Of a stretch of DNA of 55,288 bases, positions 1-8,528 are shown piece by piece (position 1 is the stretch's first letter; every line of letters starts with the position of its first letter). Position numbers and translations under genes: made by a program. The DNA comes from Variovorax sp. N23 (GTDB taxonomy: Bacteria; Pseudomonadota; Gammaproteobacteria; Burkholderiales; Burkholderiaceae_C). The notes under the pieces were generated by a model. That model worked only from the letters and a program-made list of their open reading frames with translations. It ran no database searches and was not told the DNA's origin. The stretch is taken from contig NZ_JAOOPY010000024.1 in NCBI RefSeq assembly GCF_025486315.1, positions 1 to 55,288 on the forward strand. Reading direction: 5' to 3'.

Positions 1-192
1 CGACACGGGGCCGCCGGGCACGGCGTAGCGGTTTTCACGCGACAGCTGGCTCAGGTCGGGCGGCACCTCCAGCGTCGCGCCCGTCGGGACTTTGCCGGCG
101 CTCTTGTAGTCGATCTTGTCGCTCTCCAGGAAGGAGCAGGCCGAGAGGCTGGCGATCAACGCCATGCATGCGAAGCGCGGGAGATTCTTCAA
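1..192 (-). CDS. bamC: BamC-type outer membrane assembly lipoprotein, N-terminal part only
   Basis: BamC is a lipoprotein subunit of the BAM complex that inserts beta-barrel proteins into the outer membrane. Only about the first 64 residues are in the window; the gene runs off the left edge. The product starts with a basic stretch and a hydrophobic segment ending in a lipobox (LSAC), followed by a DKIDYKSAG segment and a PPDLSQL segment, which are typical of BamC/NlpB N-termini. I chose a TTG start at 192 because AAGGAAAG lies just upstream; an in-frame ATG at 165 would cut the signal peptide short. In related genomes bamC usually follows dapA, but no dapA is present here: the 279 bases upstream hold nothing I recognise. 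Confidence 0.8.
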   Translation of the reverse strand, partial: MKNLPRFACMALIASLSACSFLESDKIDYKSAGKVPTGATLEVPPDLSQLSRENRYAVPGGPVS

Positions 193-471
193 CGTTCTTT
201 CCTTGTTGCCCTGCGCGTCGAGGGGCCGATGGAGCTGGTCGGCGCCCGGAACCTCCGGACGCATGCGGCAGCGCAGAGCGGCGATGGTCGTGCGCGAATG
301 CGTAGGAATTAGGGAGTCCCGCGCGGGCGGCGACGCGGGCGGGTCGATGCGACTCGAAGGGGGCCATCGCCAAACTTCCTCCCAGATCCCCCGACAGGAT
401 GCGGCATGGCCAACGCCACCGGCGCCCCAGGGCACCGATCACGACCACCCCAGCGAGGCTGCTGTCCAACC

Positions 472-1665
472 ATGCATGTCATCCGAAGCACCGCCGCGCA
501 GACCCTGTGCGGGCCATCACCGCGATCACGCCAGCGGCCCGGTGCGGCCTGGCTGCTGGCTGCGGCACTGAGCGCCTGTGCGTCCTGCGCGACCAGCGCC
601 GCGAGCGCCGTCGAGGCACCGCGCCATGGCGGCGGCGCAGCGCGCGCGGCGGTGGGTCCCTGGTGGAGCGCCTACGGGGGCGACGAGGTCGACGCCCTGA
701 TGCGTGCCGCAGAGCAGCAGGAGCGGGCCGCCGGCCGCCGCGGGCGCCGTGACGCGCCCCCCGCGGCGTTCCGGGTGATGCAAGCCTATGTGGCGCTGAA
801 GGTCGACAGCCTGAGCCTGCGCTACATCGAGCAGGCCCGACATGCAGCGAGGCAGCAGCATCGGTTGATCCTGGCCAAGGCGCTGGCCCACGATGATTTC
901 GCGCGCGAGCTGGCGCACCGGCTGCGCCGCACCGAGGCGTTGCTCGCGCAGCAAGCACGGCAGCGCGATCAGGATCTCGCCGCGCTCGCTGCGCTGTGCG
1001 GCATGGCGCCCACGGCCGTCACGGCACTGCTCGAGCCCAGCCTGCGCGATGCGTCCTGGCCCTCGCAGGACTTCGAGGTGCCCGCGTCCATCCCCGCGGC
1101 ACTGCTGGCCGCGCGCCCCGACGTCGCGCTGGCCCTCTCGCTGCGCGGGACGCAGGTGCACGTCGACCTGGGCGGCGCCATCGAGCCGTCGCTGCCGATG
1201 CGCGGTCGATCCGGCGAGGACGCAAGCCGCGGCGATGTCCTTCGCGCGGCCCCGGACGTGTTGGGGGCGGCGAGGAACGAAGTGGGCGAAGCGCTCGCGA
1301 GGCTGCGCGTGCACCGGGCGGTGGCCCTGGCGGTGCATCGACAGGTCGCTGCGGCCAGGGCGGACTTCGAGGCGGCTCAGCGCCGCCGCGACAGCGAAGG
1401 GCGGTTCCCGGAGGTGCAGGCCCTGGAGGACCTCCAGACGCTGCTGGCGGCGCTGCGTGCCTCGGCCATCGCCGACGCCGAATTGACCAGGGCGTGGATC
1501 GGGTTGACGCTCAGTCTCGGCGGAACCGCCATCATGCGGGGCTTGCCCGCGCTCGAGCGCGGCACGCCCGACCAGGCCGAGGCGCGCGCCATCTCCAACC
1601 TGCCCATCGGTCTGCCGCGCGAGTGCGCATCGCGCGCACTCAGCGCGCCGCGTTGCGGTCCGTGA
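472..1665 (+). CDS. TolC/NodT-family outer membrane efflux lipoprotein, orphan and short
   Basis: Outer membrane factors of this family form the exit duct of RND or MFS tripartite pumps. The 397-residue product has a lipoprotein signal with lipobox LSAC (Cys near residue 36). It keeps family landmarks: WWSAYGGDEVDALM after the signal, a helix-rich repeat with AALCGMAP, and the PAALLAARPDVA segment that resembles the usual Leu-x-x-RRPD motif. It is about 80 residues shorter than typical NodT-type proteins. No membrane fusion protein or inner membrane pump gene is adjacent. The start at 472 is the one that gives a clean signal peptide; no strong ribosome site is visible. Its end overlaps the end of pilQ on the other strand by 26 bases. 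It may be a degenerating gene. Confidence 0.65.
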   Translation: MHVIRSTAAQTLCGPSPRSRQRPGAAWLLAAALSACASCATSAASAVEAPRHGGGAARAAVGPWWSAYGGDEVDALMRAAEQQERAAGRRGRRDAPPAAFRVMQAYVALKVDSLSLRYIEQARHAARQQHRLILAKALAHDDFARELAHRLRRTEALLAQQARQRDQDLAALAALCGMAPTAVTALLEPSLRDASWPSQDFEVPASIPAALLAARPDVALALSLRGTQVHVDLGGAIEPSLPMRGRSGEDASRGDVLRAAPDVLGAARNEVGEALARLRVHRAVALAVHRQVAAARADFEAAQRRRDSEGRFPEVQALEDLQTLLAALRASAIADAELTRAWIGLTLSLGGTAIMRGLPALERGTPDQAEARAISNLPIGLPRECASRALSAPRCGP

Positions 1666-3874
1666 TCATCTTCGGGGTGATGAAGACCAGCAGCTCGGTC
1701 TTGCTGACCGACTTGGACTTGTTGCGGAACAACACGCCCAGGTAGGGCAGCTCGCCCAGCACGGGGATGCGCGATTCGTCGTTGGTCTCGCTCATCTCGT
1801 AGATCCCGCCGATGACCACGGTTCCCCCGTTGTCGACCAGCACTTCCGTCTGCACATGCTTGGTGTTGATGGCGTAGCCGGCGCTGGTCGACTGGCCCAC
1901 CGTGTCCTTGTTCACGTCGAGCGCCAGGATGATGTTGCCCTCCGGCGTGATCTGCGGCGTCACCTCCAGCTTCAGGTTGGCCTTGCGAAAGGCGATGGAG
2001 GTGGCGCCGCTCGAGGTGGACACCTGGTACGGCAGCTCGGTGCCCTGCTCGATCAGGGCCTTGGTCTGGTCGGCCGTGACCACCCGCGGGCTCGACACCA
2101 CCCGGCCCTTGTTGTCGGCTTCCAGCGCCGAGATCTCCAGGTTCAACATCTTCGTGAGGCTCGAGTTGAACAGCGACAGCGAGAACGTGCCGACGTCGCC
2201 GCTCGTGCTGGTCGCCGGCAGGTTCACGAAGCTGGTGCTGGAGTAGTCGACGGAGGACGTCGTGGTGGTCACGCCGTTCGAGGTCGACGAACTCACCGTG
2301 GGCGTGGTGCCGATCGACGAATTCTTGCCCACGGAGCCGCCGCCGAGCTTGACGCCGATCGACTTGCTGAAGGTGTCGCTCGCCTCGACGATGCGCGCCT
2401 CGATGAGCACCTGCCGCACCGACACGTCGAGCTTCTGGATCATCTCGGCGACCTGGTCGAGCCGCGAGGCGACGTCGGTCACGAAGAGCTGGTTGGAGCG
2501 CGATTCGGCCACCACGCTGCCGCGCGCGCTCAGGATGCGCGCGGCCGTCCCGCCGCCGCCGCCGGCGCCTGCCCCAGTGCCGCTCAGGCCTTGGGCAATC
2601 GTCGCGGCCTTGGTGTAGTTGAGTTGGAATGAACGGGTCCGCAACGGCTCCAGCGTCTCGAGCGCGGCCTTCGCCTCGAACTCCATCTTCTCTTTCGCGT
2701 TGATCTCGTCCTTCGGCGCGATCCACAGCACGCTGCCGTTCTTGCGCATGCCGAGGTTCTTGGCTTGCAGGATGATGTCCAGCGCCTGGTCCCACGGGAT
2801 GTCCTTCAGCCTGAGCGTCAGGGTTCCGGTCGTGGAATCCGAGGTCACGATGTTGAAGTTGGTGAAGTCCGCGATGACCTGCAGCAGCGCACGCAGTTCG
2901 ATGTTCTGGAAATTCAGCGACAGCCGCTCGCCGGAATAGCCCACGCCCGGCGTGAGCTTGGTCGGGTCGACCTTGCGCGGGCGGACCTCCACCACGAACC
3001 GGCTGTCGCTCTGGTAGGCGCTGTGCTCCCAGTCGCCTTGCGGCTCGAGAGTCAGACGAACACGGTCGCCCACCTGCTGTGCGGTCACGGTCTGGACCGG
3101 GGTGCCGAAGTCGGCCACATCCAGGCGGCGCGGCATGCCCTCGGGGAGCGAGGTCTTCGTGAACTCGACGACCAGCGACTTGCCTTGCTGGCGAACATCC
3201 ACGCCCACCTGTGGGTTGGCCAGGTCCACGATCACGCGGCCCGCCCGGTCCTTGCCGAGCCGGAAGTCCACATTGCGCAGCGCTTGCACGTCGCGATTGC
3301 GGTTCTCCGCAAACACCACGTTGTTCGCGCCGGCACCGGCGCTGTTCCCGGGCACCGCGTCCAGGGAGACGAGCAGCGACTTGCCCTGCAGCTCCGCCCG
3401 ATAGGCCGTGGCCTCCTTCAGGTTGAGCACCAGCCGCGTCCTGTCGCTGGCCTGGACCACGTTGATCGTGCGCAGGTTGCCCTGGTTCACCGGGATCTCC
3501 GAACGGCCCACCAGATTCTGTGTGTCCGGGAAGTCCAGCGCGATGCGCGCAGGCCGTTGCACGGTGAAGCCCGTGGGTGGCTGCGTCAGTGCATGCGTGA
3601 AATCGATCCGCACGACCTCGGTGCCGGATTGCATCGAGCTGGAAACCGCCTCGATGGCATTCTGTGCCAGCGCGGCCTGTACAAGGCCGACCATCCCGAT
3701 CCCCAGCACTGCCGCACCCAGACGCATGTGCCCCGTGACCCGACGCGCGAGCTGACGCACCGTCGCCGGCACGTCGCTGCCGCACCGGTGCCACGAGGGA
3801 TGAGCGATACGGAGGCCGAAACGGCTTCGCCAGGCCGTGCGAGCCCAGCCAAGGCAAGTTGCGTTGCGCTGCAT
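1640..3874 (-). CDS. pilQ: Type IV pilus secretin PilQ
   Basis: PilQ forms the outer membrane channel through which type IV pili pass. The product (744 residues from the upstream ATG) has a signal peptide ending ALA-Q, two AMIN-type regions binding peptidoglycan, a secretin N0/STN segment (LSLNFQNIELRALLQ onward), an N1 region with a Gly-rich linker, and a C-terminal secretin pore with VPVLGELPYLGVLF-like and TELLVFITPKM motifs. The start is uncertain: ATG 3874 gives an unusually long N-terminus, while ATG 3727 starts just before the signal peptide, and GTG codons lie between. In most relatives pilQ ends a pilMNOPQ operon followed by aroK. Here the upstream gene is a hemerythrin on the opposite strand, so pilQ stands alone. 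Confidence 0.93.
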   Translation of the reverse strand: MQRNATCLGWARTAWRSRFGLRIAHPSWHRCGSDVPATVRQLARRVTGHMRLGAAVLGIGMVGLVQAALAQNAIEAVSSSMQSGTEVVRIDFTHALTQPPTGFTVQRPARIALDFPDTQNLVGRSEIPVNQGNLRTINVVQASDRTRLVLNLKEATAYRAELQGKSLLVSLDAVPGNSAGAGANNVVFAENRNRDVQALRNVDFRLGKDRAGRVIVDLANPQVGVDVRQQGKSLVVEFTKTSLPEGMPRRLDVADFGTPVQTVTAQQVGDRVRLTLEPQGDWEHSAYQSDSRFVVEVRPRKVDPTKLTPGVGYSGERLSLNFQNIELRALLQVIADFTNFNIVTSDSTTGTLTLRLKDIPWDQALDIILQAKNLGMRKNGSVLWIAPKDEINAKEKMEFEAKAALETLEPLRTRSFQLNYTKAATIAQGLSGTGAGAGGGGGTAARILSARGSVVAESRSNQLFVTDVASRLDQVAEMIQKLDVSVRQVLIEARIVEASDTFSKSIGVKLGGGSVGKNSSIGTTPTVSSSTSNGVTTTTSSVDYSSTSFVNLPATSTSGDVGTFSLSLFNSSLTKMLNLEISALEADNKGRVVSSPRVVTADQTKALIEQGTELPYQVSTSSGATSIAFRKANLKLEVTPQITPEGNIILALDVNKDTVGQSTSAGYAINTKHVQTEVLVDNGGTVVIGGIYEMSETNDESRIPVLGELPYLGVLFRNKSKSVSKTELLVFITPKMITDRNAAR

Positions 3875-4072
3875 TGTGAGTTTCTCGTTAAATAGTGGAA
3901 GTTAGGTATCAATCTGGTAGAAATTTGGGATGCCGCGGCTGCCGTCGTGGCGGCCCCAAAAGGCAGGTCTGCAGGGGCGGAAGAAACTGCACCGACTGAC
4001 TGTTGAGGCAGGTCAAGGCGCGACAGCGCGCGTCTCGATAGCCTGGGCGCTTTCCGATCCAAGGAGTGCCCC

Positions 4073-4546
4073 ATGGCTGTATTGCAATGGTCCGAGTCGC
4101 TGTCGCTCGAACTGCCCGAGATGGACCAGACGCACCAGGAATTCGTCGCACTGCTGGCCCGCGTCGAAACGGCCGACGACACGCATCTGGTGGCGGCATG
4201 GCGCGCGCTGGTCGACCACACGGTGGATCACTTCGGCCGCGAGGACGACTGGATGCGCAGCACCGGCTTCTCGTCGACCAACTGCCACACCGTGCAGCAC
4301 CGCGTGGTGCTGGAGGTCATGTGCGAAGGGCTGGTGCAGGGCCTGAAGGGCCAGAACGAGGCGATCCGCCAGATGGCGCGCGAGCTGGCCGTGTGGTTCG
4401 TCCAGCACGCGCAGACCATGGACGCCGCCCTGGCGCTGCACCTGCGCGGCGTGGGCTTCGATGCCGCCAGCGGCGAGGTGCGCATGCCGCAGGCGCTGCC
4501 GGCGGCGCCGGTGCACGGTTGCGGTTCGGCCGCGTGTGCGACCTGA
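4073..4546 (+). CDS. Bacteriohemerythrin
   Basis: Single-domain oxygen-binding di-iron protein of the hemerythrin family, probably cytoplasmic, used for oxygen storage, sensing or delivery. All seven iron ligands can be placed: His21, His53, Glu57, His72, His76, His112 and Asp117, with the same spacing as in characterised bacteriohemerythrins between Glu57 and Asp117. The product has 157 residues with a Cys- and Ala-rich tail (HGCGSAACAT). The start has a good ribosome site (AAGGAG about 8 bases upstream). It is transcribed alone, divergent from pilQ and convergent with the membrane protein downstream. Confidence 0.93.
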   Translation: MAVLQWSESLSLELPEMDQTHQEFVALLARVETADDTHLVAAWRALVDHTVDHFGREDDWMRSTGFSSTNCHTVQHRVVLEVMCEGLVQGLKGQNEAIRQMARELAVWFVQHAQTMDAALALHLRGVGFDAASGEVRMPQALPAAPVHGCGSAACAT

Positions 4547-4563
4547 CCGGGCTGCCGGCCCGG
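4547..4563. terminator. GC-rich hairpin between convergent genes
   Basis: Perfect 6-bp stem (CCGGGC and GCCCGG) around a 5-base loop, directly after the hemerythrin stop and before the end of the convergent membrane protein gene. There is no proper T-run, so termination is only a suggestion from position and stem. Confidence 0.3.
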
Positions 4564-4564
4564 C

Positions 4565-4966
4565 TTACAGCCAGGTGCCGCCGCTGGGCATCTGGATCGT
4601 CGTCGCCGGGTCGCCGCTGCCCACCAGCGCGCCGATGGCGATGCTCAGCAGCGAGATGAAGATGCTGGCGAAGAAGGCGGTCCAGAAGCCCGACACCTTG
4701 AAGCCGCGCACCAGTGCCGACACCAGCAGGATCATCAGGGCGTTGATGACGAGCAGGAAGAGCCCGAAGGTCAGCAGCGTCAGCGGCAGCGTGAGCAGGA
4801 TGAGCAGCGGCTTGACCACCGCGTTGGCCAGGCCCAGCAGCAGGGCCGACACCACGAGCGCGCCGGTGGTGTCGAACTTGAGCCCGCGGAACAGGTAGCT
4901 CGCGATCCACAGCGACAGCGCGGTGATGGCCCAGTGGATGAGGAAGGGGGTCAGGTTGTGCAGCAT
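4565..4966 (-). CDS. Phage holin family 4 / YvlD-like small membrane protein
   Basis: A 133-residue inner membrane protein with about four hydrophobic segments. Motifs such as LLGLANAVVKPLL and the run of LTLPLT residues match the mycobacteriophage holin-4 superfamily (YvlD-like), a widespread chromosomal family whose members are generally not phage holins. Its function is unknown. The start ATG at 4966 is the only one that gives the expected family N-terminus (MLHNLTPFLIHW). It faces the hemerythrin gene and is divergent from the aldolase gene. Confidence 0.85.
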   Translation of the reverse strand: MLHNLTPFLIHWAITALSLWIASYLFRGLKFDTTGALVVSALLLGLANAVVKPLLILLTLPLTLLTFGLFLLVINALMILLVSALVRGFKVSGFWTAFFASIFISLLSIAIGALVGSGDPATTIQMPSGGTWL

Positions 4967-5077
4967 GTCGAGGGCGCCCAAAGGCGCAGGTGGTGGGCGA
5001 TGGAGGCGATGAGACCCATCATATCGGCGCATGCGCGATGACTGACGCGGCGCGCCGGATCGGCTATGGTCCGGTGC

Positions 5078-5890
5078 ATGTCGCCGCTCCCCATCAACCA
5101 TTTCAAGCGCGCGCTGGCCGAAGGCCGTGCGCAGATCGGGCTCTGGTGCAGCCTGCCCGACCCCTACGTGTCGGAGATCGTCGCCGGCGCCGGCTACGAC
5201 TGGCTCCTGTTCGACACCGAGCACACCCCCACCGACGTGCCGCGCATGCTGCAGCAGCTGCAGGCCGCCGCCTCGGCCGTGCCGGCGGGCGCGGTGCCCT
5301 CGTCGGCGGTCGTGCGGCCCGCGTGGAACGACACCGTGCTGATCAAGCGCTACCTCGACATCGGCGTGCAGACGCTGCTGTTGCCCTTCGTGCAGAACGC
5401 CGACGAGGCCCGCGCCGCGGTGCGCGCCATGCGCTATGCGCCCGAAGGCATCCGCGGCATGGGCGGCTCCACGCGCGCCACCAACTACGGCCGCGTGCAG
5501 GGCTACGTGCAGCATGCACACGAAGCGCTCTGCCTGCTGGTGCAGGTCGAGACGCGGGAGGCGCTCGATCGTCTGGAAGAGATCGCGAACGTCGACGGTG
5601 TCGACGGCGTCTTCATCGGCCCCGCCGACCTGTCGGCCAGCATGGGGCACCCGGGCAACCCGGGGCACCCGGAGGTGCGGGCCGCGATCGACGGCGCCAT
5701 CGCCCGCATCCGCGCCTGCGGCAAGGCGCCGGGCATCCTGCTGCTCGACGAAGCGCGTGCGCGCGAATGCCTCGACCTGGGTGCGCTGTTCGTCGCCGTC
5801 GCGATGGACCTGCAGATCCTCGCGCGCGGGGCCGAGTCCGTGGCCGCGCGCTTCGGTGCGGGCGGCGGCGCGGCGAAGGCCAGCTACTGA
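5078..5890 (+). CDS. HpcH/HpaI-family class II pyruvate aldolase
   Basis: Metal-dependent aldolase of the 4-hydroxy-2-oxoheptanedioate aldolase (HpaI) family, which splits 4-hydroxy-2-oxo acids into pyruvate and an aldehyde. The 270-residue product shows the catalytic FDTEH motif, the VVRPAW segment with the conserved Arg, the metal-binding Glu in LVQVETREA and Asp in GPADLS. I used the ATG at 5078 because family members start with an S-x-P-x-NHFKRAL segment; an in-frame ATG at 5066 is possible. No aromatic meta-cleavage genes are adjacent, so the physiological substrate is open; garL-type use is an alternative. Its last 7 bases overlap the next gene on the other strand. Confidence 0.9.
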   Translation: MSPLPINHFKRALAEGRAQIGLWCSLPDPYVSEIVAGAGYDWLLFDTEHTPTDVPRMLQQLQAAASAVPAGAVPSSAVVRPAWNDTVLIKRYLDIGVQTLLLPFVQNADEARAAVRAMRYAPEGIRGMGGSTRATNYGRVQGYVQHAHEALCLLVQVETREALDRLEEIANVDGVDGVFIGPADLSASMGHPGNPGHPEVRAAIDGAIARIRACGKAPGILLLDEARARECLDLGALFVAVAMDLQILARGAESVAARFGAGGGAAKASY

Positions 5891-6414
5891 CGCTGCGCCA
5901 CGTCGCTCGGCGCCGTTGACGCTGACGGCGCCGCGGCACGCAGTGCCCGCACCGGCAGCGTGATCTGCACGACGCTGCGTTCGCCGTCCGCGCCCTCCGC
6001 CTCGATGCGCAGGCCGATGCTGCCGCCGTCACCGTCCAGATGGGTCAATGCGACATCGGTGGGAACGGCGCAGCGGTGGTAGCCGGCGATCTGCGGGCCG
6101 CAGGCGGTGCGCACCGCCGCGATCTCGCGGGCGCCGGGGCGGTCCGGCCGCGCGGCGACCGCGACGCTCACCTGCCGCAGCGGGTCGGTCGCGATGAAGG
6201 TCAGCGCGGCGTGGCCCTGGCCGCTGCGCGTCGGCTCGCCGCCGAGGCTGCGCGGCGCGATGTCGAACACGACGAAGGGCGCGTCGTTGGCCAGGTAGTC
6301 GATGCGGGCCGGGTCCATGCCCAGCGGCGAAGGCGGGCCGGCCGCCGCGCCGTGCGGCCACGGGCTGAGCGCGAGCGTGAACGCGATGAGGGGGGCGGCG
6401 CGGAAGTGCTTCAT
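5884..6414 (-). CDS. Exported protein of unknown function
   Basis: The 176-residue product begins with a clear Sec signal peptide (MKHFRAAPLIAFTLALSPW, cleavage near GAAAG). The mature part has no domain I recognise; it contains two Cys residues (TACGPQ and YHRCAV) that could form a disulfide. I chose ATG 6414 because GGTGGAG lies 5-7 bases upstream; a GTG at 6426 is in frame but would place this ribosome site inside the gene. It is probably periplasmic. It is divergent from nothing obvious and ends within the aldolase gene end. Confidence 0.7.
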   Translation of the reverse strand: MKHFRAAPLIAFTLALSPWPHGAAAGPPSPLGMDPARIDYLANDAPFVVFDIAPRSLGGEPTRSGQGHAALTFIATDPLRQVSVAVAARPDRPGAREIAAVRTACGPQIAGYHRCAVPTDVALTHLDGDGGSIGLRIEAEGADGERSVVQITLPVRALRAAAPSASTAPSDVAQRQ

Positions 6415-6500
6415 GGGGCTCTCCACCGTTCGTCTGCCCCGCAGTGTCTGCCTCGGCGAGCGCCCTGTCTTTGAGGGTGGACCCGGGGGGCGGCGTCAGC

Positions 6501-7772
6501 CTACGTCCGCAAGGCGGTGCCGCCTGTGAGCCGGCCGCGCACCCGCCACAGCAGCGTCACCGCGATCGACATGTTCAGCAGGTTCCACGCGATGCCGTTG
6601 ACGAAGGCGGCGTGGTAGCTGCCGGTCAGGTCGAACACCTTGCCCGACATCCAGCCGCCCAGCGCCATGCCGAGCAGCGTGCACATCAGCACGGTGCCGA
6701 CCCGCGCCCCGGCCTCGGCAGGCGGGAAGTGCTCCCGCACGATGATGGCGTACGAGGGCACCAGGCCACCCTGGAACAGCCCGAACATCGCCGACACCAC
6801 GAAGAGCGGCACGAGCCCGTCGAAGGGCAGGAACAGCAGCAGTGCCACGCACTGCAGCGCCGAGCCCAGCAGCAGCGTGCGCAGCCCGCCGATGCGGTCG
6901 CAGATGGCGCCCGACACCAGCCGGCTGACGATGCCGCAGGCCAGCATGAGCGACAGCATCTGCGCGCCGCGTGCCGCGCCGAAACCGAGGTCGGTGCAAT
7001 AGGCCACGATGTGCACCTGCGGCATCGCCATCGCGACGCAGCAGGCGACACCGGCCACGCACAGCAGCCCCTGCGCCGTGCCGAGACTCAGGCCGAAGGG
7101 GCGCAGGGTGTCGGCGTCGATCGGCGACCCCGCGACGGGTGCGGCGTTCATCACCACGGCCGGCGGACGCGGGCGCATGAACAGCGCCAGCCCGAACATC
7201 GCGACGCCGCAGAACACGCCCATGCCCAGGTAGGCCTGGCGCCAGCCCACCGTCTCGACGAAGTGCTGCACGATGGGCGGCCACACGGCCCCGGCGATGT
7301 AGTTGCCGCTGGCGCAGATCGCCACCGCGATGCCGCGCCGCTTCACGAACCAGAGCGAGGTGTCGGCCACCAGCGGTGCGAACGCGGCCGAACTGCCGAG
7401 CAGGCCCACCAGCACGGCCTGCGCCGCGACGAAGACGACGATGTTCGGCGCAAGGGCGCACGCGACATAGCCCAGCCCGAGCGCGACCGCCCCGCCGAGC
7501 AGCGGCCACATCACGCCGAAGCGGTCGGCCAGCCGGCCCATCACCACGCCGCCGACGCCGAAGCCGATCATCAACAGCGTGTAGGGCAGCGAGGCCTGCG
7601 CGCGGTCGATGCCGAACTCGGCCTGCACCGCGGGGATGACGACCGACACCACGTACATGCCGCTGCTGCCCACCGTCATGATGAGCAGCGTGACGAGCAG
7701 GCGCCACAGGGCGTAGCGTGAATCGGGCGCGTGTGCGTCGTGCGGACGCGGGTCGGATGCGGTCAGGGGCAT
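6501..7772 (-). CDS. MFS transporter
   Basis: A major facilitator superfamily permease with about 12 membrane segments and 423 residues, similar to the OFA/monocarboxylate and oxalate-type branch. The loop motif GRLADRFGVMW after the second segment is the MFS signature (G-x-L-a-D-r-x-G), and a weaker copy CDRIGGLRT occurs after segment 8. The start at 7772 precedes a 30-residue polar N-terminus; ATG 7814 would add 14 residues, and neither has a strong ribosome site. The substrate cannot be told. Its immediate upstream neighbour is an ABC ATPase gene on the same strand. Confidence 0.88.
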   Translation of the reverse strand: MPLTASDPRPHDAHAPDSRYALWRLLVTLLIMTVGSSGMYVVSVVIPAVQAEFGIDRAQASLPYTLLMIGFGVGGVVMGRLADRFGVMWPLLGGAVALGLGYVACALAPNIVVFVAAQAVLVGLLGSSAAFAPLVADTSLWFVKRRGIAVAICASGNYIAGAVWPPIVQHFVETVGWRQAYLGMGVFCGVAMFGLALFMRPRPPAVVMNAAPVAGSPIDADTLRPFGLSLGTAQGLLCVAGVACCVAMAMPQVHIVAYCTDLGFGAARGAQMLSLMLACGIVSRLVSGAICDRIGGLRTLLLGSALQCVALLLFLPFDGLVPLFVVSAMFGLFQGGLVPSYAIIVREHFPPAEAGARVGTVLMCTLLGMALGGWMSGKVFDLTGSYHAAFVNGIAWNLLNMSIAVTLLWRVRGRLTGGTALRT

Positions 7773-7873
7773 GCGGTGGTGTCTCGTCGTTCGCCATCTC
7801 GGGGTGGCATTCATCGGCGACGGCCTGGCCTGGCGGTCGGCGTCGGCGTGCATTGTGGCCGGTGCGGCGCCGG

Positions 7874-8518
7874 TCAGCCGGCCAGCGGCAGCGTGATCGT
7901 GCCTGCCAGCGGCACGTCGTCGATGCGCTCGCCGCTGGCGACGATCACCGCACGGCCGCCTTCCTGCGCCACCTCCGCGAGCGTGCGCCACAGGCAGCGC
8001 ATCGAGCCGGCGTCGAGGCCACCGGTCGGCTCGTCGAGCAGCGTCAGCGGCCGGCTGGACGCGAGCGCGGCGGCCAGCCACACCTTGCGCTTGGAGCCCG
8101 TCGACAGCATGAACATCTTCTTCGCGAGATGCGGCCCGAGCGAGAAGCCGTCGACCAGCGCCTGCCAGCGCGCGGCGTCGAAAGGCTCGTCGGCCCGGCG
8201 CAGCGACGCGGCGCATTCCTCGACGCCCATCGCGTCGAAGGCGTCGGTGGACGGGTCGACGAAGAACACCTGGCGCCGGTAGGCCTCGGCCGCGACCGGC
8301 AGCGCCGCGCCGGCCAGTGTCAGCCGGCCGCCGGTGGCGGGCAGGGCGCCGGCCAGCACGCGCAGCAGCGTCGACTTGCCGCTGCCCGTGTCGCCGTGCA
8401 GCAGCGTCACGCCGGCCCCGATGCGGGCCGACCAGCCGGCGGCGATCGGCAGGTCGCCGGGGTAGGCGAAGCGCAGGTTGTCGATGTGGAGGATCGGGGT
8501 CGTCGAAGCGGGGTTCAT
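7874..8518 (-). CDS. Orphan ABC-type ATPase
   Basis: A 214-residue ABC transporter ATP-binding protein. Walker A is GDTGSGKST (residues 42-50), Walker B is TLLDEPTGGLD (159-169), but the signature motif is LSTGSKRKV rather than LSGGQ. There is no H-loop His in the usual place: the corresponding segment reads IVASGERIDD, so hydrolysis may be weak. The protein is short and resembles CcmA-like ATPases. No permease gene is adjacent, so its partner is unknown; the neighbouring MFS gene is not an ABC component. The start ATG 8518 precedes a normal first strand (ILHIDNLRFAYPG). Confidence 0.85.
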   Translation of the reverse strand: MNPASTTPILHIDNLRFAYPGDLPIAAGWSARIGAGVTLLHGDTGSGKSTLLRVLAGALPATGGRLTLAGAALPVAAEAYRRQVFFVDPSTDAFDAMGVEECAASLRRADEPFDAARWQALVDGFSLGPHLAKKMFMLSTGSKRKVWLAAALASSRPLTLLDEPTGGLDAGSMRCLWRTLAEVAQEGGRAVIVASGERIDDVPLAGTITLPLAG

Positions 8519-8528
8519 GGCGCCGACC

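Noticed and set aside
1377..3857. A very long open frame overlapping pilQ in another frame
   Set aside because: Its product is Arg/Gly/Ala-rich with no domain. It arises from high GC content in the shadow of pilQ, whose protein is clearly conserved.
4565..4966. Prophage remnant because of the holin-like protein
   Set aside because: This family is a common chromosomal membrane protein family; no other phage gene is near.
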